From NCBI GenBank assembly GCA_029257405.1, contig JARIBO010000008.1, positions 37,266-101,265 of the forward strand: DNA of 64,000 bases. The letters are read 5' to 3'. The notes under the pieces were generated by a model, which saw only the letters and a list, made by a program, of their open reading frames with translations, ran no database searches and had not been told where the DNA came from. The translations under genes and the position numbers were made by a program. Origin of the DNA: Caryophanales bacterium. GTDB lineage: Bacteria > Bacillota > Bacilli > Bacillales > Amphibacillaceae. Below, in pieces: positions 8,970 through 18,913 of the stretch (within the stretch, counting starts at the first letter, position 1; the number at the start of each line of letters is the position of its first letter).

Positions 8970-11567
8970 TTATTTTAATTTCGATTGTAATTCATATACT
9001 AGGTTCATTGCCTCAAGTGGCGTTAATTCCAGCAGATTTAATGCTTTTAGTTGATTTAAAACTTCAGTATCATGATTACTTAAGTTCTCTTTTGTTTTAT
9101 TCTTGTTTTTTGTTTGTACATTTGAGTCAACAAAAAATGTTAACTGGCCTGAGGGTTCATTAACTTGTTTTGTTTCAATATTTTCATTTTTCGTTTTTGC
9201 TTCAAGTTCGCCTAAAATCACATTTGCTCGGTTAATTAGCTTATCTGGCAGATCGGCTAATTTTGCTACATGGATACCATAACTTTGATCTGCCTTACCT
9301 TCATCGACTTTATGTAAGAAGACTATTTTTTCATCGAACTCCTCTGCTTTTACATGTAAATTTTTAAGCGCAGCTAGAGATGTTTCAAGCTCTGTGAGTT
9401 CATGGTAATGAGTTGAGAATAAAGTCTTTGCTTTTATCTCGTTATGAATATATTCAATAATTGCTTGAGCTAAAGCCATTCCGTCGTAAGTGCTCGTCCC
9501 TCTTCCAATTTCATCTAAAAGAATCAAACTGTCTTTAGTCGCATTTGCTAAAGCGTGATTTGCTTCAAGCATTTCTACCATAAAAGTACTTTGTCCTGCA
9601 ACTAAGTCATCTGCTGCACCAATCCGGGTAAATATTTGATCGAATAGCACGAGTTCTGCTTCTTCTGCTGGTACAAAACAGCCGATTTGTCCCATAATAA
9701 TAGTTAAAGCGAGTTGACGCATATACGTACTCTTACCCGACATATTAGGACCGGTAATAAGTAAGATTTGTTGGTCATCGTCTAAATAAATATCATTTGG
9801 TACAAACATTCCCTCATGCATGACTTTTTCAATGACTGGATGGCGACTGTCTTTTATATCAACGTGATGGTCATTAAAAGTAGGCCGCTTATAATTGTTT
9901 AGTTCACTTACTGTAGCAAATGATTGATAGTTATCAATTTCACTTAATGTTTTAGCAAGTGCTTGAACTTGTTCGATGTTTTCTTTTAAGGTTTCTCTAA
10001 TTTCTAAAAATAATTGATGTTCTAAATCAACACTTTTTTCATTCGCTTCAAGAATTAATTTCTCTCGTTCTTTTAATTCTGGCGTCACGTAGCGTTCGGC
10101 ATTTGTGAGTGTCTGTTTACGTTCATACCTACCTTTAGGTATCAAATGCTTATTTGCGTGAGTGATTTCAATATAATAACCAAAAACACGGTTATAGCCA
10201 ATTTTTAAAGATCTAATATTCGTTATTTCTTTTTCTTTTCGTTCAAGTTCTGCAATCCAATCTTTTCCGTGTTTGGATACATCCCTGTATTTATCCAATT
10301 GTTTATTAAACCCATCTTTAATTAAATTACCCTCAGTAATTGATATCGGTGGATTTTCAATGATACTTTCTTCTAATAACGCGACCAGCTCTTTTGGGAA
10401 GATTAATAAGTCATTAAGTTTATCTAATTCGTTTGTTTTGAAACTTGCTAAAGCTGTTTTAATCGCAGGTATCTGACTTAAAGATAATTTTAATTGATTT
10501 AAATCCCTGCCATTAACATTACCAAATGAAATACGACCTGCAAGGCGTTCTAAATCATACACTTGTTTTAATGATTCTCTTAAAGTTTCTCTTTCTAAAA
10601 AGCCATTAAACATTGATTCGACAATATTCAATCTGTTTTCTATAAGAGGACGACTAAAAAGCGGACGTTCGATCCATTTCTTTAGCGTTCGTGCGCCCAT
10701 TGCTGTAACTGTTTCATCAAGAATCCAGAGCAAGGAACCGTATTTTTCTTTCTTTAATAATGTTTCAGTTAATTCTAAATTACGTCTTGAGTACATATCT
10801 AAAGATAAATAACTATTAAGATGAATAATTTCAGCTTTTTGAAAATGATGGAGCGATCTTTTTTGAGTATACATTATATAATTTAATAAACGATTAAAAC
10901 TTGTAAGTAAGCGTTCGTTATGAATATCATCTACTAGATGACGAAATTTACCTGCAAAATTTACGTTATCTTCATATGAAAATGTAATATTTAAACGAGA
11001 TTTTAATTTTTGTTGTAAAGTTTCAGGAAAATCTGTAGCAATAACAAGCTCTTTAATGCCTCGATTACCTAGTTCATGAATGACAAAATCAAATCCTTCG
11101 TCAATTTCTACTAATTGGGATTCACCCGTTGAAAGCTCATGATAAACAATGACATAGATATCATCTTTAAATTGTGTAATACTTCCTAGATAGTTACTTT
11201 CTTTTTCCTTTAACATCGATGACTCCATAACTGTTCCTGGTGTAACTAATTGAACTACTTCTCTTTTAACGACACCTTTAGCAGTTTTAGGATCTTCTAC
11301 TTGTTCACATATTGCTACTTTATAGCCTTGGTCGACTAATGTTTTTATATAATTTTCAGCCGCATGGTGAGGTACACCACACATGGGAATAGAATCTTTT
11401 TTAGCAGAATCTCTTTTGGTTAAAGTGATTTCGAGTATTTGGGAAGCTTTTATAGCATCTTCAAAAAAGAGTTCATAAAAGTCACCTAATCGGTAAAATA
11501 AAAAAGCGTCTTGATGTTCTGCTTTTATACGTAAATATTGCTTCATCATTGGTGTTGTATTTGACAT
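8970..11567 (-). CDS. mutS: DNA mismatch recognition protein MutS
   Basis: The 865-residue mismatch sensor is complete. Domain I has the mismatch-contact motif [11 protein letters not shown] (about 27-37). The clamp and lever regions follow, then the ABC-type ATPase: Walker [14 protein letters not shown] (about 600-612) and Walker B plus signature [16 protein letters not shown]. The C-terminal tail has a helix ending [20 protein letters not shown], typical of MutS1 tetramer/clamp-binding tails. It heads the mutS-mutL-miaA-hfq-hflX-ynbB run; a 246-base gap separates it from divergent rnz and must contain its promoter. Confidence 0.97.
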   Translation of the reverse strand: MSNTTPMMKQYLRIKAEHQDAFLFYRLGDFYELFFEDAIKASQILEITLTKRDSAKKDSIPMCGVPHHAAENYIKTLVDQGYKVAICEQVEDPKTAKGVVKREVVQLVTPGTVMESSMLKEKESNYLGSITQFKDDIYVIVYHELSTGESQLVEIDEGFDFVIHELGNRGIKELVIATDFPETLQQKLKSRLNITFSYEDNVNFAGKFRHLVDDIHNERLLTSFNRLLNYIMYTQKRSLHHFQKAEIIHLNSYLSLDMYSRRNLELTETLLKKEKYGSLLWILDETVTAMGARTLKKWIERPLFSRPLIENRLNIVESMFNGFLERETLRESLKQVYDLERLAGRISFGNVNGRDLNQLKLSLSQIPAIKTALASFKTNELDKLNDLLIFPKELVALLEESIIENPPISITEGNLIKDGFNKQLDKYRDVSKHGKDWIAELERKEKEITNIRSLKIGYNRVFGYYIEITHANKHLIPKGRYERKQTLTNAERYVTPELKEREKLILEANEKSVDLEHQLFLEIRETLKENIEQVQALAKTLSEIDNYQSFATVSELNNYKRPTFNDHHVDIKDSRHPVIEKVMHEGMFVPNDIYLDDDQQILLITGPNMSGKSTYMRQLALTIIMGQIGCFVPAEEAELVLFDQIFTRIGAADDLVAGQSTFMVEMLEANHALANATKDSLILLDEIGRGTSTYDGMALAQAIIEYIHNEIKAKTLFSTHYHELTELETSLAALKNLHVKAEEFDEKIVFLHKVDEGKADQSYGIHVAKLADLPDKLINRANVILGELEAKTKNENIETKQVNEPSGQLTFFVDSNVQTKNKNKTKENLSNHDTEVLNQLKALNLLELTPLEAMNLVYELQSKLK

Positions 11568-11813
11568 ATTTGTTCCTCCAGAATTAAATCTTCTTACTAA
11601 TTATAACATATTTATATTTTTTTGAATTAATCCTTCCTCGCTGATTTGTTTAATAATCACTTGCTTGTAAGTTTATTAAGTAATTTTTATATACTGAGGA
11701 AAGAAAAAAAGTATTTCTCCGTAATAATGAACATCTTTCAATGATCTTTCCTTATACAAATCAACTAAAAAACGTTATACTTTAGATATTAAGTTTAATA
11801 TCGGGGGATTTTC

Positions 11814-12731
11814 ATGGAAATTACATTCTTAGGTACCGGAGCAGGTGTCCCTTCAAAAGAAAGAAATGTTTCTTCAATCGCACTAAATTTAACTGAAGAA
11901 ATCAATCAAATATGGCTTTTTGATTGTGGTGAATCAACGCAGCATCAAATTTTACATACGAATCTAAAACCTCGTAAAATTAATAAAATATTTATTACCC
12001 ATCTACATGGGGATCACATATACGGCTTACCGGGTTTATTAAGTAGCCGTTCATTTTTAAATGGTGATGATTTACTAACCGTTTATGGTCCACCAGGTAT
12101 AAAAGACTTCATCGAAACGAGTTTAAGTATCAGTGGAACACACTTAACTTATCCACTTGATATTACTGAGTTTACTGAAGGTGTTTTATTTCAAGATGAT
12201 ACATTTAAAGTAACAAGCTTTTTATTAGATCATGGCGTATCAAGTTACGGATTCCGTATTGAAGAAGCTGATAAATTAGGCGAATTACATGTCGATAAAT
12301 TAAAAGCTGCAGGTATCCACCCTGGTCCAATTTATAAAACAATTAAGTCGCAAGCTTCAACTCTTTTAGATGACGGAACGATTATTAAACGGGAAGATTT
12401 TATTGGTAAGACAAAAACAGGTAGAATAGTTTGTATTTTCGGTGATACACGCTTTAATCTTAATTTTAAGGAGCATGCCTTAAACGCTGATTTACTTGTC
12501 CATGAAGCTACTTTTGATGGTACTAAAGAAGATTTAGCATATAATTATTTTCATTCAACGACGACACAAGCAGCGACTCTTGCGAAGGCTGCTGATGTTA
12601 ACAAACTTATTTTAACGCATATTTCTTCTCGCTATCAAAATAATGCTCTCAATGATTTACTAGAAGAGGCAAAAGCAATTTTTGAACCGACTTTAATCGC
12701 ACATGATTTTTTAACCTACAAGATAAAATAA
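11814..12731 (+). CDS. rnz: ribonuclease Z
   Basis: Metallo-beta-lactamase fold endonuclease that removes 3' trailers of tRNA precursors lacking an encoded CCA. The 305 residues have the zinc motif HLHGDHIYGLPGLLSSRSF (about 63-81), the substrate-loop region with HPGPIYKTIKSQ, and downstream ligands in FGDTR, HEATF and LTHISSRY. Ribosome site gggggat. Three of the five tRNAs at the right end of this window lack an encoded CCA and would need it. It is followed 13 bases later by an aldehyde dehydrogenase. In Bacillus, rnz (yqjK) also lies near dinB (yqjH). Confidence 0.95.
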   Translation: MEITFLGTGAGVPSKERNVSSIALNLTEEINQIWLFDCGESTQHQILHTNLKPRKINKIFITHLHGDHIYGLPGLLSSRSFLNGDDLLTVYGPPGIKDFIETSLSISGTHLTYPLDITEFTEGVLFQDDTFKVTSFLLDHGVSSYGFRIEEADKLGELHVDKLKAAGIHPGPIYKTIKSQASTLLDDGTIIKREDFIGKTKTGRIVCIFGDTRFNLNFKEHALNADLLVHEATFDGTKEDLAYNYFHSTTTQAATLAKAADVNKLILTHISSRYQNNALNDLLEEAKAIFEPTLIAHDFLTYKIK

Positions 12732-12744
12732 AGGAGTTGGCCAA

Positions 12745-14121
12745 ATGAATGCTCAATTATTATTAGATTTACAGAAAGAAACATTTTTAAAAGGTGCAAC
12801 GCATAGTTATGAACATAGAGAACTTATGTTAACGACATTAAAAGTAATGTTAAAAGATAATGAATATGAAATTTATCAAGCACTTTATACAGACTTAAAT
12901 AAATCAGATCATGAGACACTTACTACAGAGTTAGGCATTCTTTATACTGAAATAGATTTTGCGCTCGATAATTTAAGTAAATGGATGAAAGATGAAAATG
13001 TTGCTTCTCCGATTACGCATAAAGGCACTAAAAATTACATTATTCACGAACCTTTAGGTAATGTACTCGTTATTTCACCATGGAACTACCCCTTACAGCT
13101 TGCTTTAGCACCTGCAATTGGTGCACTTGCAGCAGGAAATACAGTTGTTTTAAAACCATCTGAAGTAGCACCCGCTGTAGAAGAGCTTCTAGCAAGACTA
13201 ATTGCTGAGTATTTTGAAACAAAGTATTTTGCAGTTGTTACAGGAGATAAAGATGTAAGTGATGGATTAGTTGGCATGAGATTTGATTATATCTTCTTTA
13301 CTGGAAGCACGAATGTTGGAAAAAAAATAATGAAGCGAGCAAGTGAAAACCTAACACCTCTTACGCTTGAATTAGGCGGCAAGAGCCCTGCAATCGTAAC
13401 AGCTGATGCTAATATCAAAATTGCAGCGAAAAGGCTTGTATGGGGTAAATTTACAAACGCAGGACAAACGTGTGTTGCACCTGATTATATCTATGTGGAA
13501 GAAAAGATTAAAAATAAATTTTTAAAAGAACTTATTAAAAACATTAAACGTTTATATAAAAACAAGCCCTTAAACAATGGAAATTATGTTAAAATTATTA
13601 ATGCAGATCATTTTAATCGCTTAACTAATTTAATTAATCTAAGCGATGAAAATCAAATTATTTATGGTGGTTTAAGCGATAAAGAAACTCTGAAAATTGA
13701 ACCAACCTTGCTCCACAATATATCTTGGCAAGATGAAGTGATGAAAGATGAGATATTTGGTCCGATTCTTCCGATTTTAACTTTCACAGATATTGATGAA
13801 GCAATTACAGCTATTAATCGTCAAGAAAAGCCGCTTGCATTATATTTTTTCGGCGAAGATAAGAAAATTGAAACTAAAGTACTTAAATCAATTCGTTTTG
13901 GTGGTGGAGCAATAAATGATACTTTATATCACTTAGCAAATCCACATCTCCCATTTGGAGGTATTGGTCATAGTGGACAAGGTTCATATCACGGCAAATA
14001 TAGTTATCGCACGTTCACTCATCAAAAAAGTATGATGGAACAAACAACTAAATTTGATTTACCGTTCCGTTATCCAAACGCTAAATTTACAAAAAACTTA
14101 ACTAAATTTCTTTTAAAATAA
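12745..14121 (+). CDS. aldehyde dehydrogenase (class 3-like)
   Basis: A 458-residue NAD(P)-dependent aldehyde dehydrogenase, the short class 3 type without the N-terminal extension. The general-base glutamate is in LTLELGGKSP (about residue 208) and the catalytic cysteine in FTNAGQTCVAPDY (about 242). The cofactor motif FTGSTNVGKKIM is also present. Family members oxidise medium- and long-chain aldehydes, but the substrate cannot be read from sequence. The C-terminus is basic and has no membrane anchor. It is probably co-transcribed with rnz and ends at a strong hairpin shared with dinB. Confidence 0.93.
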   Translation: MNAQLLLDLQKETFLKGATHSYEHRELMLTTLKVMLKDNEYEIYQALYTDLNKSDHETLTTELGILYTEIDFALDNLSKWMKDENVASPITHKGTKNYIIHEPLGNVLVISPWNYPLQLALAPAIGALAAGNTVVLKPSEVAPAVEELLARLIAEYFETKYFAVVTGDKDVSDGLVGMRFDYIFFTGSTNVGKKIMKRASENLTPLTLELGGKSPAIVTADANIKIAAKRLVWGKFTNAGQTCVAPDYIYVEEKIKNKFLKELIKNIKRLYKNKPLNNGNYVKIINADHFNRLTNLINLSDENQIIYGGLSDKETLKIEPTLLHNISWQDEVMKDEIFGPILPILTFTDIDEAITAINRQEKPLALYFFGEDKKIETKVLKSIRFGGGAINDTLYHLANPHLPFGGIGHSGQGSYHGKYSYRTFTHQKSMMEQTTKFDLPFRYPNAKFTKNLTKFLLK

Positions 14122-14137
14122 ATGTATATAAAAAAAT

Positions 14138-14182
14138 AAACTTAAAATAAATGTAACCATCCATTTATTTTAAGTTTTTTTA
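14138..14182. terminator. bidirectional terminator, ALDH / dinB
   Basis: aaacttaaaataaatg (14138-14153) pairs exactly with catttattttaagttt (14162-14177), with T-runs on both strands. The dinB stop codon lies inside the right arm of the stem. Confidence 0.85.
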
Positions 14183-15417
14183 TAATCATTTAAAAAATCT
14201 TTTTGAAAACTAGTTTTAAATAGTTCTGATTTTACTTCTTTAGATGCTTGCTCATTTTTAATGTTTTTAAAAGTATCTTTGCCATATTTTTTTGATAATT
14301 CTGCTACCGTCGTTTCTAGCTTTTTTTGTTTAATACTTTCTTCATATGTAAATAAACTAAGTTGTTCATGGATTTCTGAAATATATAAAATGTCTTGTAC
14401 AGTCACACCGAGTAAACGAATCGGTTCTCCGCTCCAATGCTCATCAAATAAATCTGTCACGACTAACAATATTTCTTCTTTAGTATTTGTATATTGAGTG
14501 AGTCTGCGGCTACGGTTCACTGTTCTTCGGTCAGCATAACGCAAGGTAAGTTGTATTGTTCTTCCCATAACTTCTCGTCTTATGAGACGTGCTTCAACTA
14601 AACTAACTAATTTTAAAAACCACTGATAAATTACCGTCTCATCATCTGTATCTTCTTTTAAAGTTCGCGAGTTACCGATACTTTGAAATTCACTTGCTGC
14701 GTCTGGATCAACTTTACTTTTATCAATGCCATTTGCCCTATTTTTTAATCGCTCTCCGTTAATACCTAATAATTGACGTAAATTATAAACATCCGCATTT
14801 GCTAAATCACCAATCGTTAAAACATCTATACTATGAAGTTTTTCTGCTGTTTTTTTGCCAATTCCATACATTTCTCCAACATCTAACGGCCAGAGTAATT
14901 CTTCTATTTCTCTAATTCGAAGGACTGTTATTCCGAGTGGTTTTTTCATATCTGAAGCAGTTTTAGCTAGAAATTTATTCGGACCGATTCCAATACTACA
15001 TGGTAAATCAAGTTTCTTTAAAATATCATTTTGAATCCTTTCTGCGAGTTGAATAGGATCTCCTTCATAATCCGTGACATCCATAAATCCCTCGTCAATC
15101 GAAATAGGCTCTACTTGGTCTGTGATGTCATGAAGTAAAGAAAATATTTTATTTGATGCATGCCGGTACCTTTCCATGTTAGGAGGTAACACGATTAATT
15201 CCGGGCATAATTTTTTAGCTTGCCATAAAGGCATGGTTGTTTTAACGCCTTTTTTACGGGCTTCATAACTACTCGTTACAATAATTCCTTTTCGTTCTTG
15301 TGGATTACCTGCAACTGCAACAGGTTTACCTTTTAATTTTGGATTGTATGTGACTTCTACAGATGCATAGAAACTATTCATATCTAAATGAAAAATAATA
15401 CGTGCTTTGTTTGTCAT
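14170..15417 (-). CDS. dinB: DNA polymerase IV
   Basis: Y-family translesion polymerase, about 415 residues. Catalytic carboxylates lie in HLDMNSFYASVEV (about 9-21) and SIDEGFMDVTDYEG (about 103-116); the common third-position residue of SIDEAY is Gly-Phe here. The helix-hairpin-helix segment GIGKKTAEKLHSIDVLTIGDLA and a little-finger domain follow. The C-terminus contains QLSLFTYEE, a plausible beta-clamp-binding motif. The ORF track begins MYLMTNK; the ribosome site aaagga suits the second ATG at 15417. No SOS box was found upstream, so damage control is not evident. Confidence 0.94.
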   Translation of the reverse strand: MTNKARIIFHLDMNSFYASVEVTYNPKLKGKPVAVAGNPQERKGIIVTSSYEARKKGVKTTMPLWQAKKLCPELIVLPPNMERYRHASNKIFSLLHDITDQVEPISIDEGFMDVTDYEGDPIQLAERIQNDILKKLDLPCSIGIGPNKFLAKTASDMKKPLGITVLRIREIEELLWPLDVGEMYGIGKKTAEKLHSIDVLTIGDLANADVYNLRQLLGINGERLKNRANGIDKSKVDPDAASEFQSIGNSRTLKEDTDDETVIYQWFLKLVSLVEARLIRREVMGRTIQLTLRYADRRTVNRSRRLTQYTNTKEEILLVVTDLFDEHWSGEPIRLLGVTVQDILYISEIHEQLSLFTYEESIKQKKLETTVAELSKKYGKDTFKNIKNEQASKEVKSELFKTSFQKDFLNDYKKT

Positions 15418-15438
15418 TAAATACATCCTTTAAATATG

Positions 15439-15482
15439 AAATAAGAAATGCCCTATAAATGTATAGAGCATTTCTTATTTTT
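15439..15482 (-). terminator. terminator after M20 peptidase
   Basis: aaataagaaatgc (15439-15451) pairs perfectly with gcatttcttattt (15468-15480). It lies between the stop of the peptidase gene and the dinB start on the minus strand, so it should separate the two units. Confidence 0.8.
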
Positions 15483-16617
15483 AAATTTTTATTGCATTAG
15501 AAATGATTGCTAAAACAAATTGAGTTAGCTTTTCTAAATCATCTTGATGGATACGTTCAGCTGTTGTATGGATGTGCTCATAACCAACTGATAAGTTAAC
15601 TGTTGGAATACCATAACCATTAAAGATATTTGCATCACTTCCGCCACCACTATTAAGTAGTTCACTCGAAAGCCCCAGTTGTTTAGCTACTAACTGAGCA
15701 TTACGAACAACTAGCGCATCTTTTTGATGTGAGAAACCTGGGTACATTATGTCAACATTTACAATTGCATTTCCACCAAGTGACTGAGCAGTCTCTTCAA
15801 ATTGTGTTTTGATGTGTGTTATTAAATCATTTAATTTTTCTTCTTTTAATGATCTTGCTTCAGCAAATATTTCTACATGATCACACACGATATTTGTTTG
15901 TGTTCCACCTTGAAAGGAACCTATATTTGCTGTTGTTTCTTCATCAATGCGTCCTAATTTCATTTTAGCTATCGATTTTGCTGCAAGCGTAATTGCAGAA
16001 ACACCTTTTTCTGGTGCGACACCAGCATGAGCAGACTTACCTTCGATAATAACATGAAATTTAGCTTGATATGGAGCAGAAACAACAATATTACCTATCT
16101 CACCATCACTATCTAAAGCATAACCAAAATCAGATTTAAGTAAATCCTGATTAATTTCTTTAGCACCAATTAATCCAGATTCTTCACCCGCTGTAATAAC
16201 AAACTGAAGCGGACCATGTGAAATATTGTTTTCTTTTAATAGCTTAATTGCTTCTAACATAACTGCAAGACCTGCTTTATCATCTGCACCAAGGATTGTT
16301 GTTCCATCAGAGACTATATACCCATCTTTTATAGAGGGCTTAATATTTTGACCTGGAACCACTGTATCCATATGTGATGTAAATAGTAACGTAGCAACAT
16401 TTGTGAAATCAGGTGATGATGCAGGTAAATTACATATTAAATTACCTGCCCCATGACCAGTTCTTTTAGCACTATCATCTTCGATAACTTCTAAACCGAG
16501 TTCATTAAATTTATTAGTTAATATTTTAGCTATATTTGTTTCAAATTTCGTCTCAGAGTCTATTTTAATTAATTCAATAAATTCATTAATTAATCTCTCT
16601 TGATTTACTAACACCAT
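15481..16617 (-). CDS. M20 family metallopeptidase, PepT-like (YqjE)
   Basis: A 378-residue zinc peptidase of the M20/PepT group. Metal ligands and catalytic residues are seen in TSHMDTVVPG (about 80), LGADDKAGLAVMLEAI (about 109), TAGEESGLIGAKE (about 141), DSDG and the C-terminal HTTAERIH. An inserted dimerisation domain occupies about residues 180-290 (GKSAHAGVAPEKG). Annotated relatives are called tripeptidase or tripeptide aminopeptidase-like, but activity of this subgroup is not certain. It follows mmdA by 18 bases, matching the yqjC-yqjD-yqjE order of Bacillus. Confidence 0.9.
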   Translation of the reverse strand: MVLVNQERLINEFIELIKIDSETKFETNIAKILTNKFNELGLEVIEDDSAKRTGHGAGNLICNLPASSPDFTNVATLLFTSHMDTVVPGQNIKPSIKDGYIVSDGTTILGADDKAGLAVMLEAIKLLKENNISHGPLQFVITAGEESGLIGAKEINQDLLKSDFGYALDSDGEIGNIVVSAPYQAKFHVIIEGKSAHAGVAPEKGVSAITLAAKSIAKMKLGRIDEETTANIGSFQGGTQTNIVCDHVEIFAEARSLKEEKLNDLITHIKTQFEETAQSLGGNAIVNVDIMYPGFSHQKDALVVRNAQLVAKQLGLSSELLNSGGGSDANIFNGYGIPTVNLSVGYEHIHTTAERIHQDDLEKLTQFVLAIISNAIKI

Positions 16618-16635
16618 AATTAAAAATACCTCCGA

Positions 16636-18189
16636 TTATAAAGGAATATTCCCATGTTTCTTATAAGGTCTTTCTTCTTTTTTATGACGCAACATCTCAA
16701 GTGATTGCATTAACTTTAATCTTGTTTCTCGCGGATCAATGACATCATCAATCATTCCAAGACCTGCTGCAACATATGGATTTGCGAACTTTTCTTTATA
16801 CTCATCAATTTTTTCTTGACGTTTAGCATCTGGATTGTCACTTTCTGCAATTTCACGAGCAAAGATTATATTAGCAGCGCCTTCTGGACCCATAACTGCA
16901 ACTTCAGCATTAGGCCATGCAAATACTAAGTCTGCACCAATTGATTTACTATTTAATGCAACATAAGCACCACCAAATGCTTTACGAAGAATCACTGTGA
17001 TTTTAGGAACTGTGGCTTCAGAATACGCATAAAGAATTTTTGCTCCATGACGAATAATTCCGCCGTGTTCTTGTTGAATACCAGGGAAGAAACCTGTAAC
17101 ATCTTCAAACGTAATTACTGGAACATTAAATGAATCACAGAAACGAATAAAGCGAGCTGCTTTATCACTTGAATCGATGTCGATTCCACCAGCCATATAA
17201 CGCGGCTGATTACATACAAGACCAACAGAATGTCCATCAATACGAGCAAATCCAACAACAATATTTTTTGCAAATCCTTTATGAATTTCAAAGAAGCTAT
17301 CTTTATCTACTATTTCATTAATAACTTTCTTAACATCGTATGGCTTTGTACCATCATATGGGACAATTTCAGTTAACTCACTGCGGTAATTGTCTTCTTC
17401 GTCTTTTTCATATGGAATTGAAGGTGGTAATTCAGTATTATTACCAGGTAAGTAGCCTAAAATATCTCTTACCATTTCTAGTGCTTCTGCTTCATCTTTT
17501 GCATTTAAATGAGCATTACCACTCTTAGTATTATGTAATTTAGAACCTCCAAGGTTTTCAGCACTAATAACTTCTCCTGTAACTGTTTCAATAACTTTTG
17601 GTCCGGTAATAAACATTTTTGATGTTTCTTCAACCATAATTATAACATCTGTAATAGCAGGAGAATAAACGGCTCCACCAGCACTTGGTCCCATAATTAC
17701 TGATATTTGTGGAATAACACCTGAATAGATCGAGTTACGGTAAAAGATTTGACCATAACCATCAAGAGAAGTTACGCCTTCTTGAATACGCGCTCCACCA
17801 GAATCATTAAGTCCAATGAAAGGAGCACCACTTTTAGCAGCAAGATCCATAACATTCGCTACTTTTTTAGCGTGCATTTCACCAAGCGCTCCGCCAAACA
17901 CTGTAAAGTCTTGTGAAAATAAATAAACAGGACGTCCATCTATTTTACCATAACCCGTTACAACACCTTCACCATGTGTCTCAGCTTTATCCATACCAAA
18001 ATCTGTGGTTCTGTTTTTCATAAAAGGATTCAATTCAACAAAGCTATCTTCATCTAATAATTGATCAATTCTTTCTCTAGCTGTTTGCTTTCCTCGTTCG
18101 TGTTGTTTATCGATACGATCTTGTCCACCACCAAGCTCAATTTCTCTTTTACGATCGTATAAATCATCAATTTTTGAAAAAATATCCAT
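16636..18189 (-). CDS. mmdA: acyl-CoA carboxylase carboxyltransferase / methylmalonyl-CoA decarboxylase alpha-type subunit
   Basis: The 517 residues form a two-domain crotonase-like carboxyltransferase of the propionyl-CoA carboxylase beta / MmdA family. Conserved stretches are HGEGVVTGYGKIDGRPV, GLNDSGGARIQEGV, GPSAGGAVYSPA, the C-terminal GIIRHGAKILYAYSEATVPK and RKAFGGAYVALNSK. It overlaps the epimerase gene by one base, so the pair probably handle methylmalonyl-CoA made from valine and isoleucine breakdown. No dedicated biotin carrier, biotin carboxylase or sodium-pump subunit is adjacent; whether it works with AccBC (at 37-39 kb) or as part of another complex is unknown. Confidence 0.9.
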   Translation of the reverse strand: MDIFSKIDDLYDRKREIELGGGQDRIDKQHERGKQTARERIDQLLDEDSFVELNPFMKNRTTDFGMDKAETHGEGVVTGYGKIDGRPVYLFSQDFTVFGGALGEMHAKKVANVMDLAAKSGAPFIGLNDSGGARIQEGVTSLDGYGQIFYRNSIYSGVIPQISVIMGPSAGGAVYSPAITDVIIMVEETSKMFITGPKVIETVTGEVISAENLGGSKLHNTKSGNAHLNAKDEAEALEMVRDILGYLPGNNTELPPSIPYEKDEEDNYRSELTEIVPYDGTKPYDVKKVINEIVDKDSFFEIHKGFAKNIVVGFARIDGHSVGLVCNQPRYMAGGIDIDSSDKAARFIRFCDSFNVPVITFEDVTGFFPGIQQEHGGIIRHGAKILYAYSEATVPKITVILRKAFGGAYVALNSKSIGADLVFAWPNAEVAVMGPEGAANIIFAREIAESDNPDAKRQEKIDEYKEKFANPYVAAGLGMIDDVIDPRETRLKLMQSLEMLRHKKEERPYKKHGNIPL

Positions 18190-18635
18190 TAAATGTCACT
18201 TCCTTTTTTATATTCACATAACTCATAAAGTACACCATTTGTTGATTTTGGATGTAGGAAAGCAATTTTTGCATCTCCTGCACCATCTTTTGCTTGTTCG
18301 TTAATTAATTTGATTCCATTTTCACGCATATCTGCTAATCTTTTTTCGATATTATCAACTTCTAAAGCGATATGATGTATGCCTTCACCTCGTTTATTAA
18401 TAAAACTTTGAATGGGTGAACTCTCATCTAATGGTTCTAACAACTCTAAGTGTGTTTCTCCTACTTTTAAAAATGCAACTTTTACTTTTTCTGAATCTAC
18501 TTCTTCAATTGCCTCTAACTCCATTTGTAAGACATCCCGGTAAAACGGTAATGCTTCTTCTAGATTTTTTACTGCAATACCTATATGGGCAATTTGTTTT
18601 ACATTGTCTTTTTTATGTAATGTTTGGTCACTCAT
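18189..18635 (-). CDS. mce: methylmalonyl-CoA epimerase
   Basis: A 148-residue VOC-superfamily protein. It begins with QIAHIGIAVKNLEEALPFY (metal His) and continues with THLELLEPLDESSPIQSFI, EGIHHIALEVDNI and the final metal glutamate in NGVLYELCEYK. It interconverts (R)- and (S)-methylmalonyl-CoA using a divalent metal. The stop overlaps the mmdA start. In Bacillus the same pair is yqjC-yqjD, downstream of the branched-chain amino acid degradation genes, as here. Confidence 0.93.
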   Translation of the reverse strand: MSDQTLHKKDNVKQIAHIGIAVKNLEEALPFYRDVLQMELEAIEEVDSEKVKVAFLKVGETHLELLEPLDESSPIQSFINKRGEGIHHIALEVDNIEKRLADMRENGIKLINEQAKDGAGDAKIAFLHPKSTNGVLYELCEYKKGSDI

Positions 18636-18668
18636 TATATCCCTCCATTAAAAATAATGTAAAAATAC

Positions 18669-18697
18669 TTGTTCAATTAATCATTTAGCGATAAACT
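18669..18697 (+). promoter_or_regulatory. candidate sigma-A promoter for prli42
   Basis: TTGTTC (18669-18674), a 17-base spacer and TAAACT (18692-18697), 35 bases upstream of the GTG start. Hexamers are moderate matches; spacing is ideal. Confidence 0.5.
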
Positions 18698-18732
18698 AGA
18701 TGATAGAACTATGTTTGAAGGAGGTTTATTTC

Positions 18733-18873
18733 GTGGCTAAGAATAAAAATAAGAATGTTAAACGTAAATCAAAACGAGCACGACGCAATAAAATAATCAT
18801 CTATATTATGGTCATAGCAATGGTAGTGTCCACTTTAACTGCAGGACTTGGAAGTGTGTTATCGCTTTTTTAA
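18733..18873 (+). CDS. prli42: Prli42-like membrane miniprotein
   Basis: A 46-residue ORF missing from the track. It starts with GTG eight bases after a strong ribosome site (gaaggagg). The first 20 residues are very basic (KNKNKNVKRKSKRARRNK), followed by a membrane helix IIIYIMVIAMVVSTLTAGLG. The pattern Y-x-M-x-x-A-M-x-x-S-T-L-x-x-G matches Prli42, the miniprotein that tethers the stressosome to the membrane in Listeria. The basic tail is longer than in the Listeria protein (about 31 residues). It faces the YqjA-like gene. Family assignment is by pattern memory; function here is inferred. Confidence 0.75.
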   Translation: MAKNKNKNVKRKSKRARRNKIIIYIMVIAMVVSTLTAGLGSVLSLF

Positions 18874-18881
18874 TATGTAAT

Positions 18882-18913
18882 AAAGGCAAATAAATTATTT
18901 TTTATTTGTCTTT
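18882..18913. terminator. terminator between prli42 and the YqjA-like gene
   Basis: aaaggcaaata (18882-18892) pairs with tatttgtcttt (18903-18913) with one G-U pair and T-rich flanks. It overlaps the stop codon of the converging YqjA-like gene. Confidence 0.6.

Noticed and set aside
15418-15480. SOS box upstream of dinB
   Set aside because: No CGAAC-N4-GTTYG sequence present; only a terminator was found.
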